DNA of 64,000 nucleotides from Prionace glauca. Lineage: Eukaryota > Chordata > Chondrichthyes > Carcharhiniformes > Carcharhinidae. The stretch spans positions 67,261,477 through 67,325,476 of the forward strand of contig CM075760.1 of the NCBI GenBank assembly GCA_037974335.1, written 5' to 3'. The notes below the pieces were generated by a model. That model worked only from the letters and a program-made list of their open reading frames with translations, made no database searches and was not told where the DNA came from. The translations under genes were made by a program, and so were the position numbers. Below are positions 1 to 10,439 of the stretch, piece after piece. Position 1 is the stretch's first letter. The number at the start of each line of letters is the position of its first letter.

Positions 1-59
1 AGGGGGCATTGCCTCAAAATAAGGGGGTACGGATTTAGAACTGAGTTGAGGAGGAACTT

Positions 60-155
60 CTTCATGCAAAGTTTGTTTATTTATTAGTCACAAATAAGGC
101 TTACATTCACACTACAGTGAAGTTACTTTGAAATTCCACTAGTTGCTGCACTCCA
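60..155 (-). repeat. SINE 3' tail fragment
   Basis: This is the reverse complement of the 3' tail that ends the tRNA-derived SINEs elsewhere in the window (the stretch meaning 'taatgtaagcc...tgtgacactaataaa'). The tRNA-like head is missing. Nothing else is recognisable in bases 1-500. Confidence 0.6.
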
Positions 156-499
156 GCACCTTCTGTGGCATTCCCTGCCAGTGTTTGTTGAATGTTTTTA
201 AGGCAAAGGATAGATAAATTCTTCAACCGTAAAGGAGAGAACACTCACATTGGTATGCCTATCCTGCCAGTAGATTTGCAGGATTTTGTGGAAACAACAT
301 TAGTGACATCTCTTCAGGGATTTGAGGTGTGTGCTGTACATTGCCCATGCTTCTGATGGATACAAGAGGGCAGAGACCACGGCTGCTCTGTGGAACATGA
401 GGCTGGTGCTGGATCTGAGTCTTGAGCTTCAAACACTCTGTTCCTCATGCGTCCGAAGCCTGTAGTGATTAATTGGAGTTGATGTTGGGTTTCGTCTTT

Positions 500-924
500 T
501 CATCTTTGTATCTGCCTGTGTCGACAGGAGGCTCCCCAGAAGGCTGAGGGGGGACATGGTTGAGGTGTATAAGATTATGAGGGGTATGGACAGGGTGGAT
601 AGGAAGCAGCTGTATCCCTTATTTGAAGGGTCAATAATGAGGTGGCATCATTTTAAGTTGAGGGACAGGAGGTTTTGGGGGATTTGAAGAAAAATGTTTT
701 CACCCAGAGGGTGATGGGAGTCTGGAATTCACTGTCTGGGAGGGTAGTAGAGGCAGGAAACCTCACAACCTTTAAAAAGCACACGGATGAGCACTGGAAT
801 GTTTTGACAGTTTAAACACCATCAGCCAAGTGCTGGAAAGTGGATTAATGCAAATTTAGTATAGTTTTGTCAGTGCAGACTTGATGGGCTGAAAGGCCTC
901 TTCTGTACTGTATGACTCTATGAC
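500..924 (+). repeat. CR1-like LINE 3' fragment
   Basis: The fragment matches the C-terminal end of the reverse transcriptase ORF and the short 3' UTR of the LINE that is better preserved at 47906-49860 (the RGDLIEVYKM-like, FTQRVV-like and 'gatgggctgaaaggcct' portions). It is heavily 5' truncated and its frame is broken. It ends in short repeats of the 'tgactctatgac' type, as CR1 elements do. It lies just past the 3' end of zinc-finger gene A. Confidence 0.75.
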
Positions 925-1679
925 TTGTGAACTCGCTGGTGTTTCTGCAGTCGGGATGACTGAGTGAATCCCTTCCCACACACGGTGCAGGTGAACGGTC
1001 TCTCCCCAGTGTGAACTCGCTGGTGTGTCCGCAGGGAAGATGATGATCTGAATCTCTTTGTGCAGTGAGAGCAGCTAAACGGTCTCTCCTCAGTGTGAAT
1101 GCGCTGGTGGGACATCATTAGCTGAGAGCTTTTGAAATCCCTCCCACAGTCAGAGCATTTAAAGGGTCTCTCCTGGGTGTGAATGACATTGTGCCTCAGC
1201 AAGTAGGGCAACTGACTGAAACCTTTCTCACACACAGAGCAAGTGAACGGCCTCTCCCCAGTGTGAACTAACTGGTGTCTCCGCAGACCTGATGCCACAC
1301 TGAATCATTTCCCACACTCAGAGCAGGTGAACAGCCTCTCCCCAGTGTGAACTCGCTGATGGCTCTGCATATCACTTAACTGAGTGAATCCCTTCCCACA
1401 CGCAGAGCAGATGAAAGGTTTCTCCCCAGTGTGAAATCGCTGGTGTCTCTGCAGACTGGATAACCGAGTGAATCCTTTCCCACACTCAGAGCAAGTGAAT
1501 GGCCTTTCCCCAGTGTGAACTCGCTGGTGTCTCTGTAAGTCAATTATCTGAGTATATCCCTTCCCACACACAGAGCAGGTGAACGGTCTCTCCCCAGAGT
1601 GACTGCGCCGATGAATTTCCAGCTGAGATGGAAAACTGAATCCTCTCCCACAATCCCCACATTTCCACAGTTTCTCCAT
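918..1679 (-). pseudogene. ZNF gene A: C2H2 poly-zinc-finger, nonsense-interrupted
   Basis: The minus-strand frame starts with [11 protein letters not shown], the N-terminus shared by all ZNF genes in this window, and encodes nine C2H2 fingers with TGERPF-type linkers. Such proteins bind DNA in the nucleus; no KRAB or other effector domain is visible. After four fingers a TGA at 1305-1307 sits where the family has GGA (Gly) inside finger 5 (CGK*F); the frame then continues open for the rest of finger 5 and four more fingers to HQRVHKS and a stop near 918. Either a 124-residue four-finger protein is made or the gene is dead. The coding exon probably begins at a degenerate acceptor near 2070, where the 'gatatc' start of the exon is duplicated. 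Exon 1 would lie in the shared promoter region, with a GTGAGT donor at 3029-3034 on the minus strand. A sequencing error at the stop cannot be excluded. Confidence 0.8.
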
Positions 1680-2582
1680 GGTGCAGGTGTCCTTGTAACT
1701 TTCCAGATTAAACAGTCAGTTAAATCTCACACAGAAGACGGATACAGCAGTCTCTCCCCGCTGTGAATGCTGCGATGTATTTTCAGGCTGTGTAACTGGT
1801 TAAAACTCTTTCCATACTCAGTGCACTGGAACACTCTCACTCAGCTCTGTGTGTCTCGCTGCTTTTCCAGGCACACTGATGCTTAAATTCTCCTGAAGCA
1901 GACAGAACAGAGAAACATTTCTCCTTCTAGATTCAAAGGTCAATGATGTTGAGGTCCTGATAAATTGAGTGACTCTGTCAGATGCTGATGTGATGTTTCA
2001 TTTGAGATTTCTGTCTGTAAATCCTCATCTTCTGATATCCTGTCAAAGATATCCTGATATCCAAAGATATCCTGTCAGTACAGAATAGAAATACAGAACA
2101 GATAATTCTAGTTTCTATGTAACATTCTTTCCTCTCTCATTCCCCAAAAGCTGTAAATCTCCATCCCACACTCTCCCTCCATTCTCACTCTGCTGTATCT
2201 AATATTCACCTCCCAATTCTCCTGAATGAGGCTGATTAACAGATCCATGCTCACTGCTTCCTGTCCTGGACGCAAGGAGCTGAAAATCTCCATGCAGGTT
2301 ACCAATCAGATGTCTATAATACGGGATAAAAGTGTAATATAACAGGACATTATTTGAATAATAGTAGAGCATGGATTTGAGGAATATTTATACTTAGGTA
2401 GCGATAGCATCTGATCTGGAACTCGCTGCCTAGGAAGATGGTGGAACTGAAAATGTTCAATCATTTCAAAATGAAATTGGGTGGGCATTTGAGGGAAACA
2501 AAACTTGCAGGGGAATGTTGATAAAGGAATAGAATAGGACTGATTGGTTCATTCTACAGAGAATCAATCTGCAGTCTATAAG

Positions 2583-2905
2583 ATGATGTGGAGATGTCTA
2601 CATTGGACTGGGGTGGGCACAGTAAGAATTCTCACATCAGGTGAACATCTCTGCTACCAAATAAACCGATTGGACTTTAACCTGGTATTGTGAGACTTCT
2701 TACTGTCTGTCAGATATACAGGTTAGGTTGATTGCCCACGCTCAATTGCCACATAATGTCTCAGGTGTGTGGATTGGGGGGATTAGTGGGGTAATTCTGT
2801 CATAAATCCGGGAGAGGGCCTGGGACAGCACAACTTGAGAGACAGCACAGACTTGATAGGCGAAAAGGCCTCCTTCTGCACTGTAGGGATTCTGTGATTC
2901 AAGTT
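2583..2905 (+). repeat. SINE 3' part with foldback-family fragment inside
   Basis: Bases 2583-2705 match the family of the long foldback element at 43844-44592 ('gatgtggagatg...ttggactgggg...cttactgt'), in an older diverged form. It abuts 2706-2905, the 3' half of a tRNA-derived SINE ('ggttaggttgattg' to 'cactgtagggattctgtga'). Bases 1680-2583 between gene A and this repeat hold the ZNF 5' leader exon (to about 2070) and intron. Confidence 0.65.
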
Positions 2906-3028
2906 ACTCAATAGACTCCTTCTGTGCTGCAATGTCTTTATGACTGGATGTTTATAATGTAGCTACAGTAATATATTACAAAGCTAGAAATAATAAGAAA
3001 TGGAAAGGGGGAGAAAAGAAAGTGTTTT

Positions 3029-3035
3029 ACTCACA
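3029..3035 (-). promoter_or_regulatory. Exon 1 splice donor of gene A
   Basis: On the minus strand the sequence reads CATCT|GTGAGTAAAACAC. The same donor occurs at 43620 (plus strand) and 58077-58082 (minus strand) at the same place relative to the promoter copies, so it marks the end of noncoding exon 1 on this side of the bidirectional promoter. Inferred from comparison of the three copies. Confidence 0.55.
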
Positions 3036-3043
3036 GATGTTGG

Positions 3044-3400
3044 CCTCTTCTAGGTGAAATAAATCTACATTCCCTGACCGTAAATGTCGGCCTCTTTTAA
3101 GGTCAAACCAAATAAACAAACTCAAACTAAATTAGGACAAAAAGGGGCAGCTCCCCAAAAGAGAGGGGAACAGGCCGAACAAAATCAAAGTACAAAGGAA
3201 ACTTAAAAACATCAAATTATAATGTGATTATTAGGGTCAATAATACACCCCAGGCCCTGCGGTGCCCAAAGAGCGCGGAAGGCATTACCTGCGCCTGTGG
3301 ACACCGCATGCTCCGTCTCCAGGGACACCTGGCCGCGAACATAGCCACGGTAGAGGGGCAGACAGTCAGGATGGACGGCCCCCTCCATCGCCCACCGGAA
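3044..3400. mobile_element. GC-rich 357-bp insertion in exon 1 of gene A
   Basis: The sequence is flanked by ATGTTGG at 3037-3043 and 3401-3407. The paralogous exon at 58085-58096 reads continuously as 'agatgttggagacggg', which is the empty site. The insert therefore looks like a mobile element with a 7-bp target duplication. I see no terminal inverted repeats and no coding potential, and cannot assign a family. Confidence 0.6.
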
Positions 3401-3419
3401 ATGTTGGAGACAGGAGCAA

Positions 3420-3900
3420 GTTTTCGGTTTTCTGATACTCAATCTTCATTGACACAAAGCCCGCGCTCCGATTGGCTGGAGGACCAGCGTTCTTCCGGTC
3501 CTCCAGCTCCTTCCATTGGTTAACATCTCAGCATGAAGGTCAGAGAGGGAGGGCACAGTCCCGCACATGCGCAGCTTCCTCTTCTCCTTGGACATGCGCA
3601 GTCCCTGGTCGTGGGAGGGGGGGGAGAGAGAGAGAGAGAGACAACCAAGCGGCTTCTCGCTCTGGCCGGAGCCGCCAGCCGCTAGTCTGGAAACCTTGGC
3701 TCGAAGAGGGGGAGGGGAACAATGGGTGGGGGCGGGGCTCCCGGGTCCGCACCGGGCCTGCGCACTGGAAACCTGTGACGTCACTGCGGAGCCGAATAAT
3801 TTCTATTGGCTGATTCAGGCAGGGCTCCATTGTGACGTCACAATGCAGAAGTTGTCCAATGAGCTTCAGGCTGAAACTTCCTCCTCTGTGCAACATCTGG
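3420..3900. promoter_or_regulatory. Bidirectional CpG-rich promoter of ZNF genes A and B (P1)
   Basis: CpG-dense segment with inverted CCAAT boxes (ATTGG near 3472, 3516, 3803; CCAAT near 3857), two NRF1-like CACATGCGCAG motifs (3564-3574 and about 3593-3602), GC boxes, and two CRE palindromes TGACGTCA (3776-3783 and 3833-3840). Related segments recur at 43100-43600 and 58120-58560. Exon-1 donors lie on both sides, so it probably fires both ways: minus strand to gene A, plus strand to gene B. Activity is inferred. Confidence 0.7.
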
Positions 3901-4316
3901 GAGGAAATCAATGTCTCCCCCTTTCCATTTCTATTCTCATTCTGGGGGAAATTGGGGACTTGCAGCAACTGGAGGATAAGGAAGTGAGTGCAGTCGGTTT
4001 CTTCCACACATTATTTGTCCACTAATGTAGACATATTTCTGTCTGGCAGCTTGCATGCAAACTTTCAGCTCTCTGTGTCCAGGACAGGAAGCAGTGAGCA
4101 TGGATCTGTCAATCAACCTCAATCAGCACCTTCAGGAGAATTGGGAGGGTGAATATTAGATACAGCAGAGTGAGAATGAAGGGAGAGTGTGTGGGATGGG
4201 GATTCACAGCTTTAGGGGAATGAGAGAGGACAGAATGTTCCATAGAAACTAGAATTGTCTGTTCTGAATTTCTACCCTGTACTGACATTGATGACATTTG
4301 TATATTCCTTTTGCAG

Positions 4317-4643
4317 AATATCAGAAAGTGAAGATTTAAAGAAGAATATCAAACCAAACTTGACTTCAAGATCTAACACAGTCACTCAATTAATTGGGAC
4401 CTGAATATTTGAATCTAGAATGGAAATGTGTTTCTCTGCTTTGTCTGCTTCAGGAGATTTTAAATAGTGTGACTGGAAAAGCACCGAGACACACACATAC
4501 TGAAACATGCATACACCTGACTGACTGTGGAAAGAACTTTAGCAGTTAGACATGCTGAAAATACATTGCAGCAGAGAGATCACATCCATGTAATGTGACT
4601 GAACTGATTGTCAAACCTGGATAGTCACAAGTACACCTACACT
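4317..4643 (+). other. 5' UTR part of gene B coding exon
   Basis: An acceptor (tattccttttgcag) ends at 4316, and the exon opens with AATATCAGAAAGTGAAG. The same acceptor context occurs in genes E (44836), F (55781, minus) and G (59059). The leader up to 4643 is noncoding and contains a decayed zinc-finger-like stretch ('actgtggaaagaactttagcagtt'). Confidence 0.6.
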
Positions 4644-5600
4644 ATGGAAAAACTGTGGAAATGTGAGGACTGTGGGAAAGGATTCAGGTACCCATCTGCA
4701 CTGGAAACTCATCGACGCAGTCACACTGGAGAGAGACCATTCACCTGCTGTGTATGTGGGAAGAGATTTACTCAGTTATCCCATTTACAAACACATCAGG
4801 GAGTTCACACTGGAGAGAGGCCATTCACCTGCTCTGTGTGTGGGAAAGGATTCAGTCAGTTATCCAACCTGCTGAAACACAAAGTCAGTCATACTAATGA
4901 GAGACCCTTTAAATGCTCTGACTGTGGGAGTGGTTTCAAATGCTCTGGAGATCTGGTGTCCCACCAGCACATTCACACTGAGGAGAGACCGTTCAGCTGC
5001 TCTCACTGCACAAAGTCATTTAGAACATCATACAACCTGCGAGTACACCAACAAATTCACACTGGGGAGAAGCCATTCACCTGCTCTGTGTGTGAGAAAG
5101 GATTCTCCCGGTTAAACAATCTGCTGACCCACCAGCGCATTCACACCGGGGAGAGGCCATTCACCTGCTCTGACTGTGGGAAAGAATTCACTCGATTGAA
5201 CAATCTGTTGACGCACCTACGGGTTCACACCAGAGAGAAACCATACACCTGCTCTATGTGTGGGAAGGGATTCACTCAGTTGCCCAACTTGTTGAGCCAC
5301 AAGGTCACTCATACCCAGGAAAGACCCTTTAAATGCTCTGACTGTGGGAGTGGCTTCAAAAGCTCTCGGGAACTGATGGTCCACCAACCCATTCACACTG
5401 ATGAGAGACCGTTTCCCTGCTCTCACTGCTCAAAGAGGTTTAGGAGATCATCCACACAGGTTCGGGGAGAGGGTGGTGAGGCGAGGGGTGCGGGTGTTAG
5501 TGTTCCGTGTTCTGAGAGAGTTGACAGCGTCTGGGCGAATTTTGCTTTAAGGGGCACATCAAAATCAAGAGCGCAGACACTCCTGATATATTTCTTTTAA
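4644..5600 (+). CDS. ZNF gene B: C2H2 poly-zinc-finger with altered C-terminus
   Basis: The start is placed at ATG 4644 ([11 protein letters not shown]), the family start, rather than the in-frame ATG 12 codons upstream. Nine complete C2H2 fingers follow with HTGERPF-like linkers, so the product should be a nuclear DNA-binding protein; no KRAB, SCAN or BTB domain is visible. Finger 10 begins (PCSHCSKRF) but is broken off after its second Cys: from about 5456 the frame runs into unrelated sequence ([13 protein letters not shown]...) ending in LLIYFF. The 3' end typical of the family is absent, so a rearrangement replaced it. The reading frame over the fingers is otherwise undamaged. It lies downstream of P1 and faces away from gene A. 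Confidence 0.75.
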   Translation: MEKLWKCEDCGKGFRYPSALETHRRSHTGERPFTCCVCGKRFTQLSHLQTHQGVHTGERPFTCSVCGKGFSQLSNLLKHKVSHTNERPFKCSDCGSGFKCSGDLVSHQHIHTEERPFSCSHCTKSFRTSYNLRVHQQIHTGEKPFTCSVCEKGFSRLNNLLTHQRIHTGERPFTCSDCGKEFTRLNNLLTHLRVHTREKPYTCSMCGKGFTQLPNLLSHKVTHTQERPFKCSDCGSGFKSSRELMVHQPIHTDERPFPCSHCSKRFRRSSTQVRGEGGEARGAGVSVPCSERVDSVWANFALRGTSKSRAQTLLIYFF

Positions 5601-6039
5601 CAAACTCAAATTGAGGACACTCTCGAATCCACTCTGGATGTGAAATGTGACTGGGAGAGATCTGTCTGCCGTTTACAGCTCCACAGTGGGGTCTCAGAGC
5701 TCTCTCCTGGGCAGTAGATTGCAGTCCCAGCCATGCAATGTCAATAAGCTGAATGAGATCAATGTCACTGCGGCCAGTCCAGTTAACCACAGTGACTCTA
5801 TCAATACCTCACCCAGGCGGCAAACTGGAAATTAAACAACGGCCTTCAGGTATAAGGAAACTTGTTGTCGGTCCGAAGGAATTTTGTCATAAAGAAATCA
5901 TTGACTGGAATCAGTGACATTGCACCTGATATTTCTTTAAATATCCTCCATTATAAACAATCACTTTTTTCCTTAATTTTCCACCATTTGTGGTTGGTTC
6001 TGGAGCACAAGTCTTCAGTAATGTTGCTGAGACATTTCC
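5601..6039. other. No gene recognised
   Basis: Unique-looking sequence that follows the rearranged end of gene B. I see no conserved coding signal, RNA gene or known repeat. Confidence 0.4.
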
Positions 6040-6960
6040 AGGGCCAATAGCCTTTTCAGCATCTGGTGCCATCAACCGGCCCCAAAGTCACACTGAGTGA
6101 ATCACATTGGATGAAGACTGACATCAGTGATATTGCGGACCTCCGGTTGAGATGGATCATCCACTCGATATCTGTGGCTGAAAATTGATGCCAAAGCTTC
6201 AGTCTTATCTTCGCCGGATTGACAAATCAGTTATAGGGCTGCCTGGTGTTGCTGCTGCTATTGCTTCCTGGAGTCTTCAGTGAACCAGTGTTAATCCCTC
6301 GTCTGCCAATACCACTGCAGTGGATATGTTAGGCCACGTGGTTACAGATTGTGTTTGAGTTCAATGCTGCTACTGATGGCCCATAGTGTCTTATGGTGGT
6401 CGAGTAATGAGTTGCTAGATCGGCTCAAAACCCTATCCCATTTAGCACGGTGACTGTGCCATACTACAGGATGGAGCAGAGCGCAATGTGAAGACAGGAC
6501 TTTGTGTCCACAAGGACTGACTGTCAGTGGTCATTTCTGTTGACACGGCTCTGGTGATGCATCTGCAGCAGACAGGTTGCTGAGGATGAGGTCAAGTATG
6601 TGTTTTGCCCTCTTGGCAGTTGCCTTGCTCTCTGCCACAGTTCCAATCTAGCAGTTATGTCCAGCTGTATGCTATGGAGCCAGACATAGTGATGGGCATT
6701 GAATTCCCCCAACCAGAGTTCATTCTGCACCCTTGCCATCTTCAGAGCTTCCTCCATTTTGTGTTCAAAATGGAGGAGTTTAGATACATCAGCGGAGGCA
6801 CATGATAGTCAGCAGTAGGTTTCCTTGCCCATATCTAACCTGATGTCAGGAGAGTTTATAAGGTTCAGAGACGATATTGAGCACTTCCAGGGCAAGTGGT
6901 TCCCGACTATGCCCCATTGTGCCGCCAGCTCTGCTGAGTCTGTCCTACCAATGGGTCAGG
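6040..6960. repeat. Possible dispersed repeat, unclassified
   Basis: The composition and phrases such as 'ccaatcccatttagcacggtg' remind me of old interspersed repeats common in elasmobranch DNA, but I cannot assign a family. No open frame is convincing. Bases 6960-7640 show nothing recognisable. Confidence 0.25.
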
Positions 6961-7687
6961 ACATACAGAGGTTGGTGATGGTTGTTTCTGAGCTATTGAT
7001 GTAATTGATTTGTATTCCTGATTACTGTTAATTGAAATCACACAATTCAGTGAGAGAGTAAGGGCAAAGTGAAAATCGTATAAAGGGGAACAGGAACAAC
7101 AGCACACAATTGTGAAGGAAATATTCCATTAGAATAAGGAATTAATCGACAGAGCGAGAAGGATTAGATTGTTTCAGGAGAATACTGAAAATACAACACC
7201 CTAACACCTCAGGATTGATAGTGAGTTTTGAAGAAATTCGGATTGTAGTGTAACACTTGGTCTCTTTGTTTGGGAAGGATCTACAAACTTCGGAGGGAAT
7301 TTAATGAATGTTCTTCAAATAGAATCTTTAGATAAAATGATTGTTCTTTGGGAGGGGATTGAAGACCTATTGCCTATTTTCTCTAGACTAAGGTTAAAGG
7401 AATAAAGAGTGTACACAGTAGAGCTTATTATATTCTCAAAGGACTTTTTAAGACAAATTCGGGGTGTCTTTTTTTAGAGTGGGAAGCCTGTAACTTGGAG
7501 TCAGATATGCAGAAAAGCTGTTCAATCATTTGAACTGAGAAGAGGGGAAATTTCTTCAGTCAAAGCCATTGTGGTGAATGTCAGAATTCTGTGTATCAGA
7601 CAACAGTGGATAGACAGTGTTGAACGCATTCAACGTAACGTTTGACAAAGGGCCATCTGGACTCGAATGTCAGCTCTTTTGTGGAGA

Positions 7688-8001
7688 ATCATAGAATCCT
7701 ACAGTGCAGGAAGAGGCCCTTCGGCCCATCGAGTTTGCACCAAACACAATCCCAGCCTCGCCCTACCCACATATCATGCCCACCAATCCTTCTAACCTAC
7801 GCATCTCTGGACACTAAGGGGAAATTTATTAGTATGGCCAATCAACATAACCTGCATATTTTTGGATTGTGGGAGGAGACCGGAGTACCTGGAGGAGACC
7901 CACGCAGACACGGGGAGAATTTGCAAACTCCACACAGACAGTGACCCGAGCCGGGAATCGAACACAGGTCCCTGGAGCTACCATTGTGCTACCGTACCGT
8001 C
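7688..8001 (-). repeat. tRNA-derived SINE, near full length
   Basis: Read on the minus strand: tRNA-like head with B box (GGTTCGATTCC-type, here diverged) near 7955-7990, the conserved middle 'cacattctccccgtgtctgcgtggg', and a 3' part ending at 'ctgtaggattctatga'. It is followed at 8002-8110 by part of a second dispersed family ('cagatgctgtcagacctgttgagattttcc'). Confidence 0.75.
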
Positions 8002-8235
8002 CTTTCCTGTCCTTACAGATGCTGTCAGACCTGTTGAGATTTTCCAGCATTTTCTCTTTTGGTTTCAGATTCCAACATCCGCAGTAATTTGCTTTTACCC
8101 ATCAGTTGGAACTATTGCTTCGATGTCTGTTTTTCTCAGGAAAGAAACGAGTAACAATTCACTTATCCCTTGAAACGGGGAACATGGTGGGTTGCATTTT
8201 TTCCAGAGATTGGAGAAACACGAGGAGGATTCAGT

Positions 8236-8450
8236 AAAGCTTTTTTTTTTCAGTCACAACGAAGGCTTATATTAACCGTGCAATGAAGTTGTTGTAAAAT
8301 TCCCCTAGTCTGGCGCCTGTTCTGATCAATGCCCTGAACCAGCAGGTCCTTTCAGAATGCAGCAGGAACCCTGAACACCGGGAGGAAACCCGTGCAAACA
8401 GGAGGAGACCTTGCAAACTCCACACAGATAGTGACCCAAGCTAGGAATCG
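8236..8450 (-). repeat. tRNA-derived SINE, tail variant
   Basis: Minus-strand SINE with the second tail type ('taatataagcc...tgtgactga') at 8245-8275 and the head end near 8450. The middle is partly deleted. A CT-rich simple repeat follows at 8468-8560. Confidence 0.65.
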
Positions 8451-8584
8451 AATCACAAACTCGACTGTCGCTCTCTCTCTCACACACTCCACACTCGCTC
8501 TCTTTCACACATTCTCTCTCACGTGCTTTCTCTCTCTCTCTGACACATCCACTCTGTCTCACCCACAAATCGCCTCTCTACACC

Positions 8585-9010
8585 TTCAGTGAAATGATAT
8601 TTTTTTCAATAGTGAGGCGAGCAGCACTGTGCACAGCACTCCAGATGTGGCCTATCGAAAGCTTTTTATAACTCTAACATAACCCCGCTGTTTTAGTATT
8701 GTTTTTGCCCTAACTTTTAAAGACAATTGTCCCGTCTCCCCCTATTATCATGTCCTATCTCCTTCAGAGATTTGTGGATAAGGAATCAAATCTTTCTGTT
8801 CATTTGAGCTTTCTAGTGTCCTGCCATTCATTAAATACACACTTGTCTTGTTACTCCTCCCAACGTGCATTCACTCGCACTTTTCTGTATTCTGTTCCTT
8901 GTTCCATTGATCTACCATCTGAACAAGTTGTCAATATCATCCGGCAACCTTTGACCTTCTTCCTCACTATTAGTCATTCTGTCAATCTTTGTGCCATGAG
9001 AAAACGTATA
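8585..9010 (-). repeat. CR1-like LINE fragment, left flank of NAR-V repeat unit 1
   Basis: Antisense LINE reverse-transcriptase 3' sequence ('ccagatgtggcctatcgaaagc'). Closely related sequence recurs at 10788-11350 and 13108-13420, so this LINE piece bounds each copy of the tandem unit that carries a NAR-V exon. Confidence 0.65.
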
Positions 9011-9023
9011 TACCTCCCATCCT

Positions 9024-9026
<3 letters not shown>

Positions 9027-9064
<38 letters not shown>

Positions 9065-9282
9065 CAAACAAACACACAAACTCACAACACATGCACACAT
9101 ATACACACACATACTCACACACACAAACTCGCACACACACACAAACTCACATACATACACACACACACAAACTCTCGCATACACACACACAAACTCTCAC
9201 ATACACACGCACACATACACGCACACACTCACACATACTCATACACACGCACATACACATACACACACAAACTCACACACAC

Positions 9283-9321
<39 letters not shown>

Positions 9322-9328
9322 CACACAG
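9027..9328. repeat. CA-rich microsatellite upstream of NAR-V1
   Basis: Compound (CA)n array with regular interruptions such as 'aaactc' and 'catacat'. The homologous array upstream of NAR-V2 (11365-11652) differs mainly in length. A chance CACAGTG lies at its right end. Confidence 0.9.
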
Positions 9329-9513
9329 TGCAGTGAGAGAGTGAGGAGGGTGCCTGTTTACCCCAATGAATACCATTCAAACTAACCCACATTGTGTGGA
9401 TTGGATATAAAGCTGTCCCAGTCCATCCCAATTACAGACATTGTTTGGGGTTTTAGCTCCGTTGTCTGGTTCAGCTCTGATGGTCCATTAAACTCTCTGT
9501 GTTTAATTTGCAG

Positions 9514-9861
9514 GATCTTTCAGTGGGTCAGTGACACAGAGCCCAGCAGCGGTGACCAGGAAGGAATGTCAGTCTCTCACCATCGCCTGTGTTTTCAAAG
9601 CTGATTATTCCAGTTTGGAGGGCGGACATTTCTTTAGACAAACACAGATCGGGAAAGAACGGGAGCGGATCTCCAGCGGAGAGCGATTTGTTGTGTCCGT
9701 GAATAAAGCACAAAATACATTTTCGCTGGAAATTCGGGATGTGAGAGTTGAAGACACCGCCATCTATTACTGTAAAGCTCAATATAAACATCGATGTCGG
9801 AGTAACGTTTCGGAAGCGCGTTATGCAGACGGACCTGGGACGGTGGTGAATATCACAGCTG
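9514..9861 (+). CDS. NAR-V1: germline-joined NAR-type variable exon of a TCR-delta chain
   Basis: The exon lies between an acceptor (gtttaatttgcag, ends 9513) and a donor (G|GTAAGTGAC, 9862). It encodes one Ig V domain with IgNAR-like signatures: LTIACVF with the first Cys, RQTQIGKERERISSGERFV with no CDR2, SVNKAQNTFSLEIRDV, and AIYYCKAQ with the second Cys. The usual V-domain Trp is Phe (HFFRQ). The frame runs without a recombination signal through a CDR3 (YKHRCRSNVSEAR) into a J-like end, YADGPGTVVNI, so V and J are already fused in the germline. The third Cys, in CDR3, is unpaired within the domain. The exon starts in phase 1 and ends in phase 1, matching the supporting V-delta exon at 15410. 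In known shark NAR-TCR chains such a domain is the membrane-distal antigen-binding domain. No leader exon was found; a TATA-like GATATAAAGC lies at about 9405-9414. IgNAR itself is the alternative, but the downstream C region is TCR type. Confidence 0.85.
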
Positions 9862-10439
9862 GTAAGTGACTCCAGCCGAAATATGTTACAGAATTAGTAG
9901 GTTCATGTCCGCACTGTGGAGTTGGTGATGTGGTGGTAGTGTAATTGTGTTAGTATTTCTGTGACCCAGACCAGTGGTCTGTCTGCACACGGTCAAATCT
10001 CACCAAGGCAGCTGGTGCACTTTAATGGAAATGTATGTGAGCAACTGGAACTAAAGGCCAATCTCAGTGTGGCGATGATAAACTGTTACGGATAGAAATC
10101 TACCGTTTTCAGCTGGTGAAGTAAATATGCTCATTAGTATAAAACAATATGGTTTACTTTTATATGCTGTCTGAAATGATGCTGAGCGAGGCACTGAGTA
10201 GAAAGAAATTGTTGTGGCTCCGAATGTGGAATACCCAGGTATTCTACTTGGCTGTGACATGGCACCGGAAATGCCCATGGCAAACCCAATCCTCCCATTG
10301 TCCCCTGATTGGCCATTTAAGTTGGCAATTACTTCCAAGGTCATTCCACTTATTAAAGATTGCTTCTGTTACTGTTTTTCTAAGATGAAGAATGTTCCAT
10401 GATGCCTTCCTTGCCCGTTGATACAGCATAGTTGAAATA

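Noticed and set aside
3446-4025. Several overlapping frames of 90-155 codons over promoter P1 (and at P2, P3)
   Set aside because: Both strands are open because of high GC; no conservation of any frame between the three promoter copies.
8326-8592. Cys/Glu-rich or Leu/Ser-rich small proteins
   Set aside because: Translations of a SINE plus a CT simple repeat.
9320-9336. CACAGTG at the end of the CA array as an RSS
   Set aside because: Expected by chance in CA repeats; no nonamer at proper spacing, and the NAR-V exon is spliced, not recombined, at that side.
9027-9385. Long open frames of Thr/His or Cys/Val repeats over CA/GT arrays (also 11297-11710, 17386-18095, 26820-27307, 30482-31077)
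   Set aside because: They are translations of microsatellites and stay open only because of the repeat.
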